DNA of 63,162 bases from Frateuria defendens (GTDB taxonomy: Bacteria; Pseudomonadota; Gammaproteobacteria; Xanthomonadales; Rhodanobacteraceae): the NCBI RefSeq assembly GCF_001182895.1, contig NZ_LFQR01000082.1:1-63162 (forward strand), read 5' to 3'. Each line of letters begins with the position of its first letter. Position 1 is the stretch's first letter. The position numbers and the translations under genes were made by a program. A model generated the notes under the pieces. It was not told the origin of the DNA and ran no database searches. It was given only the letters and a program-made list of their open reading frames with translations. Shown piece after piece: positions 58,819 through 63,162 of this stretch.

Positions 58819-59765
58819 GGCTGGAAGCGTTCCACCTCGCACGCGCGCACTGGTCCCGCGACGCCGATCGCGAGGCACTGCGCGCGGTCCGGCTGGAAGT
58901 GTTCGTGCACGAGCAGCAGGTGCCCGAGGCGCTGGAGTGGGACGAGCTCGATGCCGAGGCCATCCACGTGCTGGCCCGCGACGAGGCCGGCCAGCCGGTG
59001 GGCTGCGGCCGCCTGACCACCGAGCGCAAGATCGGCCGCATGGCGGTGCGCCGCCCCTGGCGCGGCAGCGGCGCCGGCGCGGCGCTGCTGCGCGAGCTGG
59101 TAGCCCAGGCCCGCGCCCTGGGCTGGCCGGAGGTGGCGCTGGACGCCCAGGTGCAGGCCATCGGTTTCTACGAGCGCGAGGGCTTCGTGGCCGAAGGCGA
59201 GGTGTTCGACGACGCCGGCATACCCCATCGCCGCATGCGCCGCGCGCTGGCGCCGACCGCGCCCATCGCCGACGCGCGACCCGCGCCGGCACGCCTGCCG
59301 GCCGGCAACCGCCACGAGCTCGCCGCCAGCCGCTTGCAGCTGCTGGCGGCGGCCCGGCGCCAGGTGGCGATCCGCCTGCCCCGGCTGGGGCCCGACGCCT
59401 ATCAGGACGAGGCGGAGCTGGCCGAACTGCGCCGCCTCGCCGTCGCCGGCCGCGGCGCGCAGATCCGCCTGCTGCTGGGCGACCCCGCCGCCGCGCTGCG
59501 CGAGGGCCACCGACTGGTCGCCCTGGCCCAGCGCCTGCCGAGCGTGATCCAGATCCGCGTGCCCACCGCCGAGGGCGAACTGGCCGACCTCTCCGCCTGC
59601 CTGCTCACCGACACCGGCGGCTACCTGTTCCAGGCCGACGCCGCCCAGCCGGCCGGGCACGGCGCGCTCGAGGACCGCGCCGCGCAGGCGCCGCTGCGGC
59701 GGCAGTTCGAGGCCGCGTGGGAACGCGCCGTGCGCGCCACGGCGATTCAGCCGCTGGACATCTAG
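58815..59765 (+). CDS. GNAT acetyltransferase fused to a PLD-like C-terminal domain
   Basis: The N-terminal ~150 residues are a GNAT domain: VRLEVFVHEQQVPEALEWDE, then VGCGRLTTERKIGRMAVRRP, the acetyl-CoA loop WRGSGAGAALLRELVAQARA, and AIGFYEREGFVAEGEVFDDA. This resembles the ElaA/YjcF type. Residues ~175-316 are a second domain (RRQVAIRLPRLGPDAYQDEA, then AELRRLAVAGRGAQIRLLLG), which looks like the DUF7931/phospholipase-D-like module often joined to GNAT, without visible HKD motifs. Acetyl acceptor unknown. Its ATG overlaps the roxA stop, so it may be made together with the ribosome hydroxylase. Confidence 0.82.
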   Translation: MRLEAFHLARAHWSRDADREALRAVRLEVFVHEQQVPEALEWDELDAEAIHVLARDEAGQPVGCGRLTTERKIGRMAVRRPWRGSGAGAALLRELVAQARALGWPEVALDAQVQAIGFYEREGFVAEGEVFDDAGIPHRRMRRALAPTAPIADARPAPARLPAGNRHELAASRLQLLAAARRQVAIRLPRLGPDAYQDEAELAELRRLAVAGRGAQIRLLLGDPAAALREGHRLVALAQRLPSVIQIRVPTAEGELADLSACLLTDTGGYLFQADAAQPAGHGALEDRAAQAPLRRQFEAAWERAVRATAIQPLDI

Positions 59766-59857
59766 CCGCCCCGTCCGATGGCCGCCGAGCAACGCCGCGC
59801 TTGCCACGACCTTGAAAAACGCGCCAGGGGTATCGACCTTTGGCTAGCCGCGACAGG

Positions 59858-59888
59858 TTGTCGCATCGCAGCAGCCCGCGGCTATAAT
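59858..59888 (+). promoter_or_regulatory. sucA promoter
   Basis: TATAAT (59883-59888) is a perfect -10, with TTGTCG (59858-59863) 19 bases upstream as a fair -35. The predicted start is ~22 bases before the sucA ATG. It stands in the 152-base gap after the GNAT gene. Confidence 0.65.
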
Positions 59889-59917
59889 TAACGAGTTTCT
59901 CATCCGCCACCTCCCCC

Positions 59918-62794
59918 ATGGCCGACGCACCCCTCCCCTTCGGTGTTGACGTGACTACCAATCTGATTCGCGAGTTTTCCGAAACCTCCCAGCTCGCCGG
60001 CACCAATGCCGACTACGTTGAATCACTCTACGAAGCCTGGCTGGCCGATACCGCCTCGGTACCGGCCGAATGGCAGAAATACTTCGAGACCTTCAAGGGC
60101 CGCGAGTCGGGAGACGTCTCCCACTACGCGGCCATCGCGCGCATAGAGGCGGCGCAGAAGCACCGCAACGGCGCCGCCCTGGCCGCCGCGCCGGTCAGCG
60201 ACGAGCACGCGCGCAAGCAGGCCGGCGTGCTGCGCCTGCTGACCGCCTACCGCTCGCGCGGCCACCTCGCCGCCAACCTCGACCCGCTCGGCCTCGCCGG
60301 CAAGATGGAGGCGCCCGACCTCGGCCTCGCCTTCCACGGCCTCTCCGAGGCCGACCTCGACACCGAGTTCGACTGCGGCACCTACGCCGGCGGCGGCCAG
60401 CGCCTGAAGCTGCGCGAGCTGCTGGCGCGGCTGAAGAAGGTCTACACCGGCACCGTCGGTCCGGAGTTCATGTACATCTCCGACCACGCCCAGCGCAGCT
60501 GGATCTACACCCGCCTGGAGGAGGCCAACGGCAAGGCCGGCCTCGACACTGCCGGCAAGCAGCACCTGCTCGACGGCCTCACCGCCGCCGAGGGCCTGGA
60601 GCGCTACCTGCACACCAAGTACGTGGGCCAGAAGCGCTTCTCGCTGGAAGGCGGCGACAGCCTCATCCCCATGGTGGACGAGGTGGTGCGCGCCGCAGGC
60701 GACAACGGCGTCAAGGACGTGGTGATCGGCATGGCCCACCGCGGCCGCCTCAACGTGCTGGTCAACATCCTGGGCAAGCCGCCCAAGACCCTGTTCAACG
60801 AATTCGAGGGCAAGTTCGAGCACCCGGACGACCCGGCCCACTCGGGCGACGTGAAGTACCACATGGGCTTCTCCGCCGACGTGAAGACGCCCAAGGGCGG
60901 CGTGCACGTGGCGCTGGCGTTCAACCCCTCGCACCTGGAGATCGTCAACCCGGTGGTGGCCGGCTCCGTGCATGCGCGCCAGCTGCGCCGCGGCGACAGC
61001 GAGCGCACGCAGTCGCTGGCCGTGCTGATCCACGGCGACGCCGCCTTCGCCGGCCAGGGCGTGAACATGGAGCTGCTGAACATGTCGCAGGCGCGCGGCT
61101 TCCGCATCGGCGGCACGCTGCACATCGTGGTCAACAACCAGGTGGGCTTCACCACCTCCAACCCGCAGGACGCGCGCTCCACGCTGTACTGCACCGACCT
61201 CGCCAAGATGGTCAACGCGCCGGTGTTCCACGTGAACGGCGACGATCCGGAGGCGGTGATCCAGGTCACCCGCCTGGCCTACGAGTTCCGCAAGACCTTC
61301 CGCAAGGACGTGGTGATCGACCTGGTCTGCTACCGCCGCCACGGCCACAACGAGGCCGACGAGCCGGCGGCGACGCAGCCGGTGATGTACCAGATCATCC
61401 GCAAGCGCCCCACCGCCCGCGACCTCTATGCGCAGCAGCTGGTGAAGGAAAACGTGATCGCCGACGGCGACGCGCAGCGGCGCTTCGACGCCTATCGCGA
61501 CCGCCTCGAGGCCGGCGCGCCGATGACCGACCTGCATGCGTCGCTGGCGAAGGACGTGGAAGTGGACTGGAGCCGCTTCCTCGAGGGCAAGCTGTCCAGC
61601 GCGTACGAGTCCGCCGTGCCGAAGGCCAAGCTGGTCGAGCTGGCCGGCAAGCTGGTCGAGCTGCCCAAGGACATCGCCCTGCACCCGCGCGTGGCGAAGA
61701 TCTACGACGACCGCCGCAAGATGGCCGCCGGCGAGCTGCCGGGCGACTGGGGCTTCGCCGAGAACCTGGCCTACGCCACCCTGGTCGACGGCGGCAGCAA
61801 CCTGCGCCTGGTCGGCCAGGACTCCGGCCGCGGCACCTTCTTCCACCGCCACGCGGTGCTGCACGACCAGAAGGACGGCCGCACCTTCCTGCCGCTGGGC
61901 ACGCTGCGCGAGGGCGCCAACGTCGAGGTGATCGACTCGCTGCTGAGCGAAGAGGCGGTGATGGCCTTCGAATACGGCCACGCCACCACCGACCCGTTCA
62001 CCCTGCACATCTGGGAAGGCCAGTTCGGCGACTTCGCCAACGGCGCCCAGGTGGTGGTGGACCAGTTCCTGAGTTCGGGCGAGGCCAAGTGGGGCCGCCT
62101 GTGCGGGCTGGTACTGCTGCTGCCGCACGGCTACGAGGGCCAGGGCCCGGAGCACTCCTCCGCCCGCCTGGAGCGCTACCTGCAGCTGTGCGCGCTGGAC
62201 AACATGCAGGTGTGCGTGCCGACCACGCCGGCGCAGGCCTACCACATGATCCGCCGCCAGGTGCTGCGCCCCACGCGCAAGCCGCTGATCGTGATGACGC
62301 CCAAGTCGCTGCTGCGCCACAAGCTGGCCGTCTCCACGCTGGACGAACTCGCCAACGGCGAATTCCAGCTGGTGATCGGCGAGCACCGCAAGCTCAACGC
62401 GAAGAAGGTCAAGCGCGTGGTGCTGTGCTCGGGCAAGGTCTACTACGACCTGCTGGGAGAAGCCGGGAAGCGCGGCATCGAGGACGTCGCCCTGGTGCGC
62501 GTGGAGCAGCTCTACCCGTTCCCGCGTCCCGAGGTCACGGCCGAGCTGGAGAAGTACCCGGCCGCCAAGGAAGTGATCTGGTGCCAGGAAGAGCCGATGA
62601 ACCAGGGCGCCTGGTTCCAGATCCGCCACCACCTGCAGGCCAGCATCGGCAGCAAGCACAGCCTCTCCTACGCCGGGCGCGCGCGCTCGCCGGCGCCAGC
62701 CGCCGGCCACCTCAATACGCACGTCGCCGAGCAGGCCGCGCTGGTCGAGCAGGCGCTGGCCGCGCCGGTCGGCACCGACCATTCCGCAGAGTAA
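59918..62794 (+). CDS. sucA: 2-oxoglutarate dehydrogenase E1 component
   Basis: SucA is the thiamine-diphosphate E1 of the 2-oxoglutarate dehydrogenase complex and decarboxylates 2-oxoglutarate onto the SucB lipoyl group. In the 958-residue protein, YVESLYEAWLADTASVPAEW is the conserved N-terminal SucB-binding stretch. VVIGMAHRGRLNVLVNILGK and VHVALAFNPSHLEIVNPVVA hold substrate His residues, and VLIHGDAAFAGQGVNMELLN is the GDG ThDP motif ending in N. The C-terminal region has LPHGYEGQGPEHSSARLERY. Length is a little above E. coli SucA (933). sucB follows after 82 bases. Confidence 0.97.
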   Translation: MADAPLPFGVDVTTNLIREFSETSQLAGTNADYVESLYEAWLADTASVPAEWQKYFETFKGRESGDVSHYAAIARIEAAQKHRNGAALAAAPVSDEHARKQAGVLRLLTAYRSRGHLAANLDPLGLAGKMEAPDLGLAFHGLSEADLDTEFDCGTYAGGGQRLKLRELLARLKKVYTGTVGPEFMYISDHAQRSWIYTRLEEANGKAGLDTAGKQHLLDGLTAAEGLERYLHTKYVGQKRFSLEGGDSLIPMVDEVVRAAGDNGVKDVVIGMAHRGRLNVLVNILGKPPKTLFNEFEGKFEHPDDPAHSGDVKYHMGFSADVKTPKGGVHVALAFNPSHLEIVNPVVAGSVHARQLRRGDSERTQSLAVLIHGDAAFAGQGVNMELLNMSQARGFRIGGTLHIVVNNQVGFTTSNPQDARSTLYCTDLAKMVNAPVFHVNGDDPEAVIQVTRLAYEFRKTFRKDVVIDLVCYRRHGHNEADEPAATQPVMYQIIRKRPTARDLYAQQLVKENVIADGDAQRRFDAYRDRLEAGAPMTDLHASLAKDVEVDWSRFLEGKLSSAYESAVPKAKLVELAGKLVELPKDIALHPRVAKIYDDRRKMAAGELPGDWGFAENLAYATLVDGGSNLRLVGQDSGRGTFFHRHAVLHDQKDGRTFLPLGTLREGANVEVIDSLLSEEAVMAFEYGHATTDPFTLHIWEGQFGDFANGAQVVVDQFLSSGEAKWGRLCGLVLLLPHGYEGQGPEHSSARLERYLQLCALDNMQVCVPTTPAQAYHMIRRQVLRPTRKPLIVMTPKSLLRHKLAVSTLDELANGEFQLVIGEHRKLNAKKVKRVVLCSGKVYYDLLGEAGKRGIEDVALVRVEQLYPFPRPEVTAELEKYPAAKEVIWCQEEPMNQGAWFQIRHHLQASIGSKHSLSYAGRARSPAPAAGHLNTHVAEQAALVEQALAAPVGTDHSAE

Positions 62795-62876
62795 GCTTTT
62801 CCGCATCGTGCGGCCGGGACGGCCGCTTCGTGATACCCGCGCTCAGGGACGAGCGCCCACCCCCTAAGGACCCGTC

Positions 62877-63162
62877 ATGTCCATCGAAGTCAAAGTACCC
62901 GTCCTGCCCGAGTCCGTCTCCGACGCCACCATCGCTACCTGGCACAAGCAGGCGGGCGAGGCGGTCAAGCGCGACGAGAACCTGGTCGACCTCGAAACCG
63001 ACAAGGTGGTGCTGGAAGTGCCCTCGCCGGTCGACGGTGTGCTGAAGGATCTCAAGTTCCAGTCCGGCGACACGGTGACCAGCCAGCAGGTGATCGCGGT
63101 GATCGAGGAAGGCGCCACCGCGGCGGCCCCCGCACCGGCCGCGGCGCCCGCCCCGGCGGCCG
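62877..63162 (+). CDS. sucB: dihydrolipoyllysine-residue succinyltransferase (E2), 3' part outside the window
   Basis: SucB is the core of the 2-oxoglutarate dehydrogenase complex and transfers the succinyl group to CoA. Only the first 95 residues are visible. They are the lipoyl domain: IEVKVPVLPESVSDATIATW, then VKRDENLVDLETDKVVLEVP, where the Lys of ETDKV is lipoylated, and VTSQQVIAVIEEGATAAAPA. An Ala/Pro-rich linker follows and the window ends in it. The ATG is preceded by AAGGA. The catalytic domain cannot be checked. Confidence 0.94.
   Translation, partial: MSIEVKVPVLPESVSDATIATWHKQAGEAVKRDENLVDLETDKVVLEVPSPVDGVLKDLKFQSGDTVTSQQVIAVIEEGATAAAPAPAAAPAPAA

Noticed and set aside
60108-60125. 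AGACGTCT inside GGGAGACGTCTCCC near the sucA 5' end
   Set aside because: It is a single box inside the coding region without a tandem partner; likely chance.

Overview
The window is GC-rich chromosomal DNA from a gammaproteobacterium that looks like a member of the Xanthomonadales, probably Rhodanobacteraceae (the Dyella/Rhodanobacter/Luteibacter kind). This rests on gene order and protein style (serC-pheA-aroA, nudJ-mnmA-hflD, uvrC-pgsA-tRNA, a YtrA-type GntR/ABC operon, a CysB-controlled sulfate assimilation cluster). It is an inference, because no rRNA is present. Nearly all of the window is densely packed housekeeping DNA; only the first ~5 kb is clearly accessory.

Positions 1-4957 form a mosaic island against the 3' end of ssrA (tmRNA, minus strand, 4995-5347), a classic integration site. 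It carries a DUF4917 protein with SIR2-like motifs, a phage lysis cassette (DUF6127, three-helix holin, GH24 endolysin) with a truncated DUF2793 tail-protein fragment, a 5'-damaged HTH gene of a recombinase cassette, and an AbiEi/AbiEii toxin-antitoxin pair with a palindromic upstream site. A tRNA block follows: Cys(GCA) and two identical Gly(GCC) genes, each transcription unit with a recognisable promoter or terminator.

From 6.2 to 20 kb the genes are core: pgsA, uvrC, kdsB, aroA, pheA, serC, a two-FHA membrane protein, a PHA-granule-type protein, infA, clpA, clpS, nudJ, mnmA, hflD. From 20 to 30 kb lie an OxyR-like LysR regulator without cysteines, divergent acnB and acnA, a small lipoprotein, fadD and a PilZ protein. 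After an 843-base gap come scpA, scpB, rluB, an ArsC/Spx-like gene, an omega-amidase/aminotransferase pair (likely methionine salvage), a divergent LysR/azoR pair, an exported amidohydrolase, a REP/MITE-like palindromic element and an unknown secreted protein. A YtrA-type operon (small exported protein, GntR repressor, ABC ATPase, permease, lipoprotein) sits behind a near-consensus promoter that overlaps a 10-bp inverted repeat. fumC and purB follow.

The last third is a sulfur-assimilation region: cysG-cysK divergent from cysB, then cysJ-cysI-cysH-sat/cysC. Together these make PAPS, reduce it to sulfide through siroheme sulfite reductase, and fix sulfide into cysteine. The cysB and cysJ upstream regions share tandem 8-bp repeats very like the met box AGACGTCT, the most interesting regulatory signal found. 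The window ends with roxA, a GNAT fusion protein, sucA and the start of sucB. aconitases, fumarase and 2-oxoglutarate dehydrogenase give the window several TCA-cycle genes.
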